Part shown: in pieces, positions 25,224 through 37,900 of the stretch
How positions within the stretch are numbered: the first letter of the stretch is position 1
Layout: every line of letters starts with the position of its first letter
From: Trichoplusia ni
Lineage: Eukaryota > Arthropoda > Insecta > Lepidoptera > Noctuidae
NCBI RefSeq assembly: GCF_003590095.1
Contig: NC_039488.1
Coordinates: 13,826,001 to 13,890,000 of the forward strand
Direction of reading: 5' to 3'
Length of the DNA stretch: 64,000 nt
Notes under the pieces: generated by a model
The model's input: the letters and a program-made list of their open reading frames with translations, nothing else
Database searches by the model: none
What the model was told of the DNA's origin: nothing
Translations under genes and position numbers: made by a program

Positions 25224-26291
25224 TTAAAATATGAAGGTAGAACGAGCAACATCTCCTGTCAAGACGAACGCCATCTCAGTCTGCCCGTGACCATGATACC
25301 TGCAAAGGTTTCGAAACGTCGGGAACTAAAATCTAAAATTAAACCGCGATAAAATCCGTAAAAGTAGTTTCATTTCAACAGAGATCTATTTCTTAAGCTC
25401 TACTATCCGTATGGATACCGGTCCGCCTATCCGTTATACGTGTTATAATCGTTACAGTTAGACAATTGACACTTTTACAGAGGATGTATTTCTGTTTTTG
25501 CTATCATTATAATAAATTAATTATGTCAAATTCAAAGTTAAGCTATGGTTGGTGCAGTAATAAATATTATGGGTAAGCATTGGTTTTAAAATTAATTTTC
25601 TTTTGCCCATTTGCAAGGAATTTTCAGTGTCGCGAATTCGTTCCGCACTTGACCGCAAGTACAACTGACATTTCTATAATATTTACATCTTGTTTGTAGA
25701 ACATAAATAATGACAAAGAACACTGATAAAAAATGAGATCGCTTTGAGTAATTTTATTTCAATTGTGCATGAAAGCGTGACTGATTTCTGCAATAGACTG
25801 CAAATAATAGCTTAAAATGCAGTGGCAGGCCTCCGCCCCTCCTTTCCGGGTGGGATTATCCGAAAGAGCTATCGTAATAAAAAAAGCAAAAATTATGCAA
25901 TGATTTGGCTAAAACTGCAAACAAAAAAGAAGGCCTCGTATTTTTTCACTGTTTTAAGAGTTACTGTAGCATACAGCGAAAGTAATAAATAACAGTTGAA
26001 TTCCAAGAAAACGAAGTTATGAAAATGTAAACAATAGTTTCTTCAAGTCTTTGTAAGCAACCTCCTTGGGAGTGAACGAGTCACTTTATTACTTTTTATT
26101 CATCATAATAAGCAGTCCATAAAAATGCTCTACTTTCTCTTCATACTGAGACAGCATTAATTTTTCTTAATTAATCATTATCGTCTGAAATCGAGAGAAG
26201 AATATATTAATAACAAACTAGAGCTACTTGTACGTGTCGAGTGGTTAATTTTCAACTTATGGCACTATTTGATTTTTATTCAAATTAAATA

Positions 26292-26568
26292 TCTAATATA
26301 TAAAATTCCCGTGTCACGATGTTAGGTACCGTACTCCTCCGAAACGGTTACACCGATTCTTATGAAATTTTGTATACATATTGGGTAGGACTGAGAATAG
26401 GACAACATCTATTTTTCATACCCCTAAGTGATAAGGGTTGCTCACACTAAAAAAATTTTTTTTTTTATTTTTTGTACGAAATTATTTGTTTTTATAATGT
26501 GGCATTAAAATTACATACAACTAAAAAAATAAAATATTCGGCAAAACAACGTTTGCTGGGTCAGCTAG
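26292..26568 (+). mobile_element. Helitron-like non-autonomous element
   Basis: Begins TCTAATATATAAAATTC and ends TCAGCTAG, inserted between A (26291) and T (26569), the Helitron rule. A GCAAA...TTTGC hairpin lies about 12 nt before the CTAG end. 277 bp, non-coding. Confidence 0.6.
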
Positions 26569-26964
26569 TTTTCTTATAAAAAGTAGACTACGAGTAAAAC
26601 AGAATATAATATAAGGCTAAACTTCTTGACGTTTTGTTGTTTTGTCGTTATGGAAAAATTACTTTATAAGTCAATGTGTGACGTAATAGGTATCTTCACC
26701 TTTTCCTTACACGTACATATAACGTCTTTTGTTCAACATCACCCGTCAAATAATATGCATTTCAAAGGATAAAACAGTCAGGCCTCATAATGTCTAGCTA
26801 ACCGTCAGCATGACATAAATACGTGTGCCAGCCTAGGTATTGGAACAGCATTGTTCTGCCTAAACAGGACTGAGCACAAAGCACACGCCACACAAAGAAG
26901 CTCAGGGGAGAGTTAGTCACGGAACAAACAAATGTGGATAAGGAATGACAAGATCACTCATAAT

Positions 26965-27005
26965 TTTTCGTACTTATCGGGATAGCCCGACTAGTTTTCG
27001 ACCAA
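26965..27005. mobile_element. Family B fragment
   Basis: CGTACTTATCGGGATAGCCC, then GACTAGTTTTCGACC, matches the family B terminus at 49605-49635 with several substitutions; an ACATGATTCCT follows. Only one arm is present. Confidence 0.5.
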
Positions 27006-30000
27006 ACATGATTCCTGAATCTTCCTAGATTTATCTGTAATATATAATGTAGTATTGTTCTTTATGTAATTGTATTGTAGTTTTATTAAATAGAGCACGA
27101 AACTAAGAGTGGCCTTGCTTTCAACGGTATCCGGAAAATGCAATTGTCAATGTGTACATTGTGCAATGCAATCTTATATTTGAAATTGAGTCTTTATCAA
27201 CATTTTTTTATTGATGCTAATTATTATTTAAATTTTGGTGATTAGATTCAAATCAATTTGTAAATACATATTGATCAAAATATAATATAATCAGTGATCT
27301 AAAATTTTTATAAAATTTCACTTGATAATAAAGTTACCGAACTTAAAGGAGGTTATAATAAAGTGGGTTATTGCACTAAAATAATATTGAAAAGGCTAGT
27401 TTTTTTAATTCGCTATGAAATTTTAAGTATATAGATTTTTTTCCGAACTTTGGAGTTCTTATCCAAATTTTGTATTCCAAGTGTCATGACAAGTTGTTTT
27501 ACATAAAGGTAACCGAGAACTGTATTTAATTAACATCTGATACGAGAACCATGTGGTACTTAAAGTGGTAACTGTTATTGTAATTTAATAAATTGAAATG
27601 TTGTTTTTTAACGGAATTGAAAAATAAAATAATAGTATTTCGTGTTTATTTTAGATTTTTTATTTGTATTTGTAGTAGAAACATTGGCATTGGCATTACA
27701 TTGAATTTTTTGATCGATGTTCAAATATTTGTTATACGTTGTTCATAAGTATCTTTGTAGCTTCGCAATTTCATACACGTTAATTGATTTATAATTGCTA
27801 AATTGATCGATGTTACATATATATTTTTTTTTTGCATTGACACACTAATTGATCGAATGTAATTGAACATAACATATGGTTTCTAATAATTGAAAAATGA
27901 AATGGATATTATACAATTTCGATTTCAATGTGCTATAAATATTTGTTAAAATATTTTAATCAATTTTTGTCCTTCTAAATGGCAACACTAAATGAAGACC
28001 GTATAGTTTATATTTTTAGACCAAAGCTTTCAAATCACAGCCTTAGACTGAAGTTAAAGGAAAGCTGAAAATCTTTTGTCCTGGTATGAGAATGAAACAT
28101 CAAACATACACTCAGGCACTGGACAATATTCACAAATTCAAATACAAATAATAATGCTCTATCAGCGAAACAATACCACTTTTTATCCACCTGTAGTTTG
28201 AGCCTAGTGGCTACAGGAGTTTAACCACTCCACACTCTATCACCACAGTCTTGCTCCACAGACGTCACGATAAGCTCCTGCCTGCGGTCACTGACCTCAT
28301 CAACACACAACATGTCGAGTCAAGTCCTCGCATTAAGGTCCCGACAAGATTAATGTGTTGAATCCGAATTTCCCCTTTTCTATTTATTGACCCCTAGTGA
28401 TTGAAAGACCTTGAAATACGTAAAGAATTGCTACTAAATTTTTAGTGCTTTTAAAAGCGACGAATGAATTCATGTGTTGATCAACGTACGACCGTCTTAT
28501 CCCGCCTTACAAGGCCTAAAGTAATCTTAAAAAAATAACAGTTTTTTTCTCGAGATGTATCCTTAAACCGATTCTGGCAAGTGATAATTACTTGGTAATA
28601 TGCACGAAAATAATTTTATGCGCCTTGTAATATGAACCTACAACCTCTGACTTAAGAGTCCAACGGTCACACTACCAAGCTATCAGAATTGGCCGCACTT
28701 TGTAGACATCAAAAATGTCGACTGTCTGCCTAGCAGGAAATCAGACTAATTGATACGAATGGCTGATGAGTGATAAGTCTCATTACATTGTGGAATAATT
28801 TCATCAAAACTCAATTATTGCATAGCGATACCAAGATAAGACGCAGTGTCTAAGAAGCACTGTCTGTTGCAAATCCTTTTGGTTTAAGTTTCGAGGTGAA
28901 TCGGACAGGCCTTAATAATATGTTCTGATTGATAAAAATGTATTGTTTGTTTTATTAATAAAGAAAGTATGCGTCATATTGGTCTAAAATTAACGGGGAA
29001 CTGTTTTTGGAAATATTCTTTACATATTTTATTAAAATTGAAAGTAAACTATAACTTTCTTTGAGAAACTTGTTTATTACTGCCTGGAAATACTTTTGGG
29101 ATCTTCTTAACACGTTGTGTATTACTTTGGGCTAAAGCCAACTATTTAAAACTCCTTATAAAGTGTACGAGGAGGAAGTCTTAAAATAGCGCCAGTAAAT
29201 GAACAGGTGAGAGGGAAGAATTTGTTGTGGAACAAGCATATTATGAAGAAGAAGGCAGCTAAAAGTGAGAGCATAGTGATAAGAGATAGTGATAAGAGCG
29301 TGTATAAGAGCTGAAAAACAAAATGAAAGGATAAGGGGTGGATTGCTTGAAATAAGCCATAAGTAGTAGGTTAACGAATTTTAAGATGACGGAAGACGTA
29401 ACGTAAGTAAGAGAACTCTTCAAAAGGCCGAGATTAAAATCAGTTCAGTGGTTTAGACGGGAAAGCGTAACAGACAGGCAGAGTTACTTTCGCATTTATA
29501 ACATTAGTAGATTTTTTTTACTAAACGACTTTATAAGAAATCCCTGAAAGCATACAAACTTATAACTATTTCCTCAAATCAAGACTAACACACATAAGTT
29601 ATTTGTGACTTTGTAAATGCTATGCTGCATGTTTGCACTTCTAGGTTGTGTCTTCATCGCTGAGCAAATTGTCACGATTTGCATACATATTAGTTTCAGT
29701 GTTTCACTTGCGTGGTGGAAGCATACTGACGAACGCAGCTGAGGGACTGTCGCTAATTACTTTGAAATTAGTGTTGTAAGTGTTACTAACGCGATTCTAT
29801 TTGTTTGTATGCATTTATAAAGAGCAAGTTTCTTATTTCTAGATTAGTTAGAAACAAAAAAACTAGTTCTAATAAGACAATATACGCCTTTTTCAAATAC
29901 TTTAAAAAAAATATGTTCTTTGTAATTGTTTTGTAAGAAAAGAAAGGTAGAGACCTGGTGTTAAAAAATACAGAGAGACCTCATGGAAGCCCGTGTGCCT

Positions 30001-30169
30001 GTAAAGATATCCCATAACAGACTAGCTTGGCACAGAAGAGAGACCCCGAATGATGGGAAGAAGTTAGACCAGGGAAGATGAAAAAGGTAATTCATTGAAC
30101 TGACTATCAAATTTACTAGTTGAGTTATGAAGATATGATGCAAATCAGATATATAGTTATAATATAATA
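27006..30169. other. Intergenic, no gene seen
   Basis: AT-rich DNA with one repeat fragment (29405-29511). No convincing coding or RNA gene signal. Confidence 0.6.
29405..29511 (+). repeat. Truncated copy of the intron 6 repeat
   Basis: AGAGAACTCTTCAAAA, ATCAGTTCAGTGGTTTAGAC and TTTATAACATTAGTAGAT match 9150-9305, with an internal deletion. Confidence 0.6.
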
Positions 30170-30427
30170 TAATATAATCTAATATATTCTGGGACAACTC
30201 ACACACGGTTATCTGATTCCAAGCTAAGCAGAGCTTGTGTTATGGTAACCAGACAACTGATAAACTTACTTATATATTTCTAAATGCATACATATTATAG
30301 ATAAATTATACCCAGACACCAGAACAAATGATCATGCTGATCACACAACATTTTTCCTGGGCGGGAATCGAACCCACGACCTCCGCTATAGCAGTCAGGG
30401 TCACTAACCACTAGACCAACAGGCCCG
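30170..30427 (-). mobile_element. tRNA-derived SINE (HaSE-like)
   Basis: On the minus strand GGGCCTGTTGGTCTAGTGG, then the B box GGTTCGATTCC (30374-30364), CGCCCAGGA, a body with TTGTGTGATCAGCATGATC and GTGTGTGAGTTGTCCC, and an ATATT-rich tail. The head and body follow the consensus of common noctuid SINEs. Confidence 0.8.
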
Positions 30428-30792
30428 TCATTTCCACACATTCTAGGGAAATCGTGAAATAGAAGTTAAGTAACTAATATTTAGTACTATATATTGTAAA
30501 GCCACCACCCGGCTTCGCTACCGATACAAATATTAATAGCTTTATTTCTGAAACAACTAGTTGCATTTGTTTTCAATTGTAGAATGACAAGCATAGTTCG
30601 TGCTCGACTCAAACCATTTCGTGTAATACATCACTTGTTTCTGCGGGAGACACGGTCATTAGCTACGATCGCGGCATGCGATGGATAGCTCATGAATCAC
30701 TTGTGGAAAACAATCTGTCTTTTTTTTCTGCAGTCCATTTGGAGGTATAATTGGATTGGAGAAAATTTTTGATATATTATTTAGATACGAAT

Positions 30793-31148
30793 AGAGGAGC
30801 TCGTGGCTAAGCTATAACCGCATAAGTGATTCGATCACAGGTTTAGCTATGCTTGATGCGGTTGGTCCGTAGATGGGTGACCATCTTTGTCATAAGGAGT
30901 TCCTCCGTGTTTCGGAAGGCACGTTAAATTGTGGGTCCCGGCTGTTTTTCCTACATCAGTCGTTACAGGTAGTCAGAAGCTGGAAAAGTCTGACAGCTAG
31001 TCTAACCAAGGGGTATCGTGCTGCCCAGGTAACTGGGTTGAGAAGGTCAAATAGGCAGTCGCTCCTTGTAAAACACTGGTACTTAGCTGAAACCGGTTGG
31101 ACTAGTAGCCGACCCCAATATAGTTGGGAAAAGGCTAGGCCGATGATT
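30793..31148 (+). mobile_element. 5S-rRNA-derived SINE, near full length
   Basis: The head resembles 5S rRNA (GATTCGATCACAGG ... GCGGTTGGTCCGTAGATGG then GTGACCATC, the box C region). The body has GTAGTCAGAAGC and GGTATCGTGCTGCCCAGG and ends GGCTAGGCCGATGAT. A 13-bp duplication TTTAGATACGAAT lies at 30780-30792 and 31149-31161. Confidence 0.8.
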
Positions 31149-31532
31149 TTTAGATACGAATGCAAGCTGATTTTATTTTAAAGTTTATTTTGTAAAACAT
31201 GTTATTTGTAATATTTCATTAAAAGGTAGGTACGTGAAGGTATTATAAGATAATGTAGTTAATAATTTGGTTTTAAGTATTTGCTTCACTTTCCTGTAGA
31301 AAACGTATGGCATTCATTATCAGTAATATTTATTATTAGTCTATAAAACTAAATAATACTAGGACAATACAGTCGCATCGATAGCAGATTGTGAATGACT
31401 TTGTAAATATTTATTACAAAAAGATATAATAAACAATAGTTGATGCACCAGATTTGTTTTAATGAAGTTGACTAAAACAAAAACTATGTCGTGTCAAAAA
31501 TGAAACAAGACACCATCCAATTTTTGAATGCA

Positions 31533-31675
31533 AGTCCAGCCGAATGGTTGAAGTAACCACGCCAAACCCACTGTGCGCGACGTGGCACAGGCTTGATCCC
31601 CGCGCAGGACAATCATTTGACGTGATCCACGCATACTGGTCCTGAGTCAGGGTGTCTATTTGCATGTGAATCCAA
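31533..31675 (+). mobile_element. Diverged tRNA-like SINE
   Basis: AGCCGAATGGTTGAAGTAACC and the B-box-like GGCTTGATCCC (31590-31600) precede GGTGTCTATTTGCATGTGAAT, a phrase of lepidopteran SINE bodies. Old and degraded. Confidence 0.55.
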
Positions 31676-32056
31676 TATTTGAGAAACAGGATTAAATTCT
31701 TTACTGTGGGATTCGTTTCAACTGTCTTTTTTTATTTTTCTATCGTCGGAATATCATTCTTCTAGGTTTCTAACTGTCTAAATGCTGGATAATTATCTCT
31801 GCCCCTTTACTCTGAGACTATCCATTAATCACTCTCACTTTAGGAAAGACTATTTCGGACCTTCTTGGACAAGATTAATTCCTACAACTAGAAGCTCTGG
31901 AATCGCAAGACAAGTCTTCACGTAGTATTTACTAACGACGCTCAGTTGAAATTCACCCTTAATGTCGTGCTGTCTTTCTCACTGTCACGTGACAAGACAA
32001 ATAGACATTAAAGAACGTGACTTAGTTAAGTTGTTACCGTAATAACGAAAAATATG

Positions 32057-32189
32057 TTGTGGTTTCTTAGTTAGACATTGAAATAAAACTACTTCTACGG
32101 ACTTTATCGCGGTTTTATTTTAGATTTTAGAATCTGCCCGTGATCATGATCCCTGCAAAGGTGTCAAAATAATAAAATCTAAAATTAAA
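32057..32189. mobile_element. Degraded PLE family A foldback
   Basis: GTGGTTTCTTAG joined to TTAGACATTGAAAT (tail with an internal deletion of about 14 nt), then ACTACTTCTACGG...TTTATCGCGG, then the inverted CATGATCCCTGCAAAGGTGTC and AAAATCTAAAATTAAA. It has the same head-to-head layout as the two other copies but is more diverged. The right arm is truncated and lacks the CGAAACGTC segment. No clear target duplication. Confidence 0.65.
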
Positions 32190-34800
32190 TGTTTTTCTTC
32201 TGTTTGAACAGAAACCTCAGAGTCGCAATTCCGACTCGCCCTTGAAGGGTATTTTGTACTTAGGTAGATATTAATACCCACTACCAGATTTGAGTGGTAA
32301 CATTTACAAATACTGTAAATAAGTAATATAATTATACTTAAAAATATTGGGAGCAGTCAAAATCTTATGGAAAAGTTAAGTGTATATTTTCACCTTCAAT
32401 AAATCAGTTTGTAGCGGCGCGAGATTGCCTTATCTTATCACTGTCTGCACACCACGTGAGATAGCACGTGTTTCGGATTAATACAATGAGAGAGCGATAA
32501 TTAATTAATTATTTTTGTAATTATCTATCATAATGGCACATGAACAGGTATCTAAAGTGTTTGGCAAATCAATTTTACTGAGGAACGTGATGTTATCATA
32601 TATTACGTATTTATAAAGTACGTCACAATTGTATTTGGCATTTATTTACTATTGGGTTTTTATAAATCAATGTACTATAAAAAATGCACTTTGCAATGAT
32701 GTTCTTTACTTGGAAATAATCATTTCATCGATACTTAATTACCTGTTGCAAAACACAAATCACTTGTACGGTACTATTATATTTAATCGAATAATCGCTA
32801 ACTATTTATTTTAATACCAAATAAAATACATCCATGACAATCAGTAATTTAATCTTGGCGAAATAACGCATAATAGTCATTACCTACCTACTAGACTATC
32901 CCGGCAGGTAAAATAAATAAAATTCGTCGATGTAAAATTCATACACAGAATGATGGTGTTGTAAAAAATACCAATTTGGTTGAAGTAGTTTCTTATTTCC
33001 TTTCCATTTAGTAAGAAAACTGGTGAATCGTGCATTTTACTTTGAAACTCTAACATTACAGAATACTTTATTACTGCAGCGAGTTATTCGGCCTATGTTC
33101 CAGTTTCGGGCAATCGTAATACTGCGGGTTTTTACAACCTGCAAACAAATATATCGTATAAAAAATGATAAAAATTTCAGACACTAATTGAGATCACAAA
33201 ACAAAAATATTGTTGTGATAACACTTTATCGCTTTACCAACGCAATAAAATACAAAGAGTAAAAGAGTAAAAGCCAGTGTTTAACAGCAGACAGTGAAAT
33301 ATATCAAGTTATACGAAGCGTCGGGAACATCACGTTCATTACGAACACAATATATTGTAACGCCGCTGCGGACTTTACAAAAACACGAAAAATGTGCAAC
33401 ACGCAATGTAAATACGCAACCAGAGCGGGACTCTATACGTACCATTGAGTGTGTGTTTTAAGAGAGTTGGGAAAATACAATGTATTTGTAATGAGAATAT
33501 TTGTGATATGTAGGCGTATTTAGTAGTTAGAGATATGATTTGAGAAAAAACTATCGATATTAGGTTCCAATAATAAGATAGAACTCTGTTCTGAAAGAAA
33601 GAGGCCTGTCTTCGCCACGACTTTATAAACTTTTACTAAATTAGTATTGATACATAGAATTGTCGAAAAAGTATTGTATCTAAGCATAATAATGGCTTGC
33701 ATATATTTTCTTTAGTCAGTGATAAATGATAATTTACATTTAAAGAGCAAAAATTGTTAAGAAAATATACCAAAAAAAAAAGGAGTCGTATTTTTGTTCC
33801 TAGTTTTTTTTCCATGGTCCCGAATGCCAGCGTGAAATGTAGATATGCCTGAACTCTGTAAAAGATAACGTACTGACTGAGCTACATGCAAATTGGTCAG
33901 CACGTTACATTGAAATTCCGAAGCCACCTCACCGCACTCCATTCCAATATTCACGTGGTATTTGCCTCCCACAGCGAACCTACTATTACCGCCGTAATAA
34001 ACTATACAAAGTATTTTCATAAACCACTGCAATCTCTAGAGAAAATATATCTTTAAGTAAGAATTCTTTAGGGATCGCAGTTTTTGGTCGGAAAATAAAC
34101 GTTTAATTAAAACAAATGCATTCCATTTTTCATTTTAATTCAGTCGTGAATATTTTCATTTTTGCCCGCAATAGTGTATTTCACATAAAATATTACACCT
34201 AGACTCGCCATTTAATTTCTTGCAATCTTTTCGCATTTCGTTTTTTTCAGTAACTTATAATAAAACTTGCTATTATTACTTTAAACATTTAAAAAACATT
34301 TGATCCTTATGCATTGTAACCTCCTTATAATTTTACGACCTTGATTAAAAAAAAAGTTGTCATCATCAACAGCGAACCAGTACAGTCGTGACAAGAAATC
34401 CTGTACTAATCTAAGAAGGATCAATCAATCAAGTGAACATTGACAGTGACGTCACAATCCTTAAGATGACAGCTACGTACAGTCGGTTACACCTACTTAC
34501 GTCTACTTAAGTCCCTTTGACATGTCAGTGCAAACACAACGTAGGTTACGTGCAACGGAGTGTGTCACTAGTGCATTATATATTCGAGGAATTGAATTGA
34601 TAATCTTGAAAGAGTACCCGTTTATGTGCTGTACTGTTGGTAGATAGTTTTTTTAAGCAATCAAATACAAAATAAGCTGAACATAAGAGAGTTGAATATC
34701 GTGTGTTTGGTATTGGTTCTTGGTATTTATGATTGTTATCAAAAAAATATGATAATTATAGAGCGCTGTTTATTAAGCCATCTTGTTTTAACAATTCTGC

Positions 34801-34950
34801 CTCATCATCCTACCTTTTTTCTAACTGTATTGTCAGCTTCTAGTCTTATCAGATGCAGCAGTGACCGCCTATCTAACCTCCTCAACCCAGTGTTACCTAG
34901 GCAACACGATACCCCTTTAAGACTGGTTGTCAGACTTTTTAGCTTCAAAG
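34801..34950 (-). mobile_element. Diverged fragment of the 5S-derived SINE 3' half
   Basis: AAAGTCTGACAACCAGTC, GGGGTATCGTGTTGCC, CTGGGTTGAGGAGGTTAG on the minus strand match the other copies. The GGCTAGGC end is replaced by unrelated sequence before GATGATGAG. Confidence 0.6.
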
Positions 34951-37900
34951 ATGCGTAAATAACTATTTAACGTGCCTTCTAATTAGTAATAGGTGGACGG
35001 CGGCCAATCAATAAATACGGGCAAATTCATAAAAGTAAACATGTTTATAATGTTACATAGTATTTGAATACAAGGTACAGTGTACACGAAAGCAATTTAT
35101 TTTCACAACAAAGAGGTCTTGTTAAAGTGCATTGTTTTATGCAAATAGCTGGCAATTATGAAAGTAACTTCTTACACTATTTATTATGCACTGTTAGTTT
35201 TATGGTTAAACGAAATAAATGCGACTGCCAAGAGCATGTAAGAAATTAAACCTAATTTGTTAATTTAGTAGTAAGGCAAACACGTTTATGTTAATTCTTG
35301 CAATTTATAATAACATTTTTTAGGAACGAGTAAGAATTAAACTTGTAATGCAACTAAGTTTTGACAATAATAGTATAATAGTTTTCCGTGATTAAACTTA
35401 GAAATCTATTGAGTAGTATTTTACAAAAACACAGCAACTTGTTAAAGTGTTAGAAAAATTACCGAAATTGCAATCAAACAAAGAAATTTACTCTTTGCTT
35501 TTGTCTTTTTACAAAAATTCATAAAATGTTTTTTTGACAAACATTTTCGGAACACGGCTTTCCATTTCAAAAAAGATTAGTCACCTATGAAGCTGATGGC
35601 ATGTCATAAAAACCTTTTTATACTCGCTTTATTGAGCCCACCTCGTTACTGGAACCCAATATTATTCTCATGTGAATTACAAAATGGTTTTTTGATAAGT
35701 GGGTCGTGTTTTGTTTTCGTAGGCACCATCCGATGATACTTAAACCTTTGATCCGCTTTTCTTTCGTTTATTTTGGATTAGGTCTGAGTAAACTTGTATT
35801 AGGCCTTGTCAGTTGATTGTAAAAGCAAATAAAGCCTTAAGTGAATCGCTGTCGGTAATAATCTCATGAAGAATTTTTTAGGTTAGGTTAGGCGTTCGCT
35901 TTTACGTAGCTCTAAAAATGTTTTTAATGATGAAGTAATCATATTATAAACCATCATTTTATGGAATTGTAACTAAAAGTAAGAAAAGTAAGTAAAGTTT
36001 TCAGTTTTAATTTAGGTAATCACGTCTTGGTCCCTTCAGATATTATGGTCACAAGCAATACCGTGTTTTTTACACATTTATTATGTTCAAAATACTGTAA
36101 GCTAATGCCCATTTATCTATAGATTTCAAACTTTAAACTTTCTTGACGTCAAAGAAAATCTAGGAGATTAAATACTTCATCATTTCGGACTGACGCGACG
36201 GTTAAAAGATGTTTTCCTCAAAAATATTATGAAACTTGAGGATTTTTAATCAACTTTTAATTTTGGTTCCTTTACATCAAGGTTGGCATCAAAGGTTGGT
36301 AAAAGAAAGTTAGCTTTACTCGAGTTTAAATTTTAATATTTTTGGTAAAACAATCTGTTAAACATCGGATACGTGCTGCATGCATCAAGAAAAAATATGT
36401 TTAGCGAAATAAATAATAAAGAAGAGTTTTTTTTACATTTCATCATACTTATTTTTCGCAAATTTCTTGATAACGTTGTCAAAATTGTCAAAGAAAAAAA
36501 TGTTTTTTTTCGTTCGAAGGCTGTAAAAAACATTATTAAATCTTATTATTGGATAGTATTTTTAATTACATTCTTTCAACCATGTATATCTGTATTTTTT
36601 TTAAGAATAAAACAACAAAATCTGTAACATAACATATAACAATATCAAAAGTGTTTTATGTACCTCAGCCAGGGCAGGTACCTCGTACAAATCATTTTCA
36701 CCTTAATTCCTTATTGCGGTGAATAGTTGCCGGCTACAATTTTGGCTGATACCCAACTGCTGGCAAACTGAAGTCCTTATCATGAACAGCAAATGATAAT
36801 GTCGGGAACTAACTTGTGTCGGCTCATACGTGCTCCTGCTAGTCGGTACGACTTCATAGAGCCTACGTCCTACGTGACAAGCCAAGCTACTGTGATGCGA
36901 AGCGATGTGTAAATAATCTTACTAATATCTTATTTTAATAGTCCATGAATATAATTTTTATTGGAGTTTCTAGATGAAGATGCAGTACGGAATGACTCAT
37001 GGTTATAAATATGCGATGTATAAGAAAAAATGTAGTTCTTTTTTTAATTAAAAATGATTCTAAAGGGGTTATTTTCAATGTCTGACTTCTCCTATACGAT
37101 GGGTGCGTTATGCGTTTTAATATTTACAACTAAACATTACTCTTTCATCGCATCGTATAGCTGCGCTTCTTCAGGTAGGATTTGAGCAATTCATATTAAT
37201 AACACTAGAGAATAGTTGTAGCAGAGTCGAGTGCAAGTAGCTAGTAAGTTGTTCAGAATAGTATTAGAGGTAAGTGGCTCTGTTAGTGGCAAGTTGAATG
37301 CGCCTGCTGTCAATGCTGAATACCGCAACTATAATTAGTAGTGAGTAACTTGGTACTGAGTTGCAACTAGATTAATTAGTGTTAAATGGTATCTTGAGGT
37401 AAGTGGATTTAATGTAACAATGTGGTGTGTGCTGAATAGCTTCAGGCAGGTGTGTTGGGGTGTGTAGAGATTGGAGTAGATGGTTCTAATGGTTGGTTAG
37501 CTACTGGCTGTAGTCATCGAGCCTTTATTCTAAGCAGCCGGGACTTTAGTAAGAGAAGAATCTATAACCATTTCCAGAAATGCTTTTAGTCAAACTAAAC
37601 AAAAAAGGATTAAAAATAAGCATTTTATTACACTTTGTTATAGGTACCTGAAAAATGTACGTGAAAAAGGCCCAATGTAAAATTTCCAGTGTTAATTTAA
37701 TCTACCGGGAAACCGGGAGACCGGGAGACCATTTTCAGTACTAACGCAAAGGCTTCTCATTTATTTAATTTGACTTTAATTAAAACGGCCACTGACCAAT
37801 TACATTAATGAATGCAATACAAATTAAACGTTTATAGCCGTCTGGCGGTGGGCGGGGCCAGTGGACCGGTGGTACTTTACCGTCAGGTTTACACAGGTAT

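Larger units (their letters stand above)
24444..25376. mobile_element. Penelope-like element: two 5'-truncated copies head to head (foldback)
   Basis: Seen: an inverted repeat with 426-bp arms (24479-24904 and 24951-25376) and a 46-nt spacer. The encoded proteins of the two arms are identical and I saw no mismatch. A 13-bp target duplication AACAGAGATCTAT flanks it (24431-24443 and 25377-25389). Only the left side carries an extra terminal tail of about 35 nt (24444-24478, TGGTTTCTTAGG...). Both arms encode the C-terminal part of a PLE GIY-YIG endonuclease. Family knowledge: PLEs are often 5'-truncated, inserted as inverted or tandem partial copies, carry a short one-sided tail and make 12-15 bp target duplications. 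The arm identity implies a recent origin. The element sits inside an older dispersed repeat (about 24405-24430 and 25390-25500). Confidence 0.88.

Noticed and set aside
29961..30206. 81-codon minus-strand frame
   Set aside because: It overlaps the 3' part and tail of the tRNA-derived SINE at 30170-30427; not a gene.
30873..31181. 102-codon plus-strand frame
   Set aside because: It lies inside the 5S-derived SINE; SINEs are non-coding.
33757..34032. A 91-codon minus-strand frame with TAGCTCAGTCAGTACG resembling a tRNA D-arm
   Set aside because: No B box at tRNA spacing and no closing acceptor stem; the protein has no recognisable motif.
35880..35900. GGTTAGGTTAGG, similar to the insect telomere repeat TTAGG
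   Set aside because: Only about two and a half units, a length common by chance in lepidopteran DNA.
37050..37190. CTATACGATG and CATCGTATAG inverted about 80 bp apart, suggesting a MITE
   Set aside because: Only a 10-bp stem, no target duplication and no similar copy in the window.
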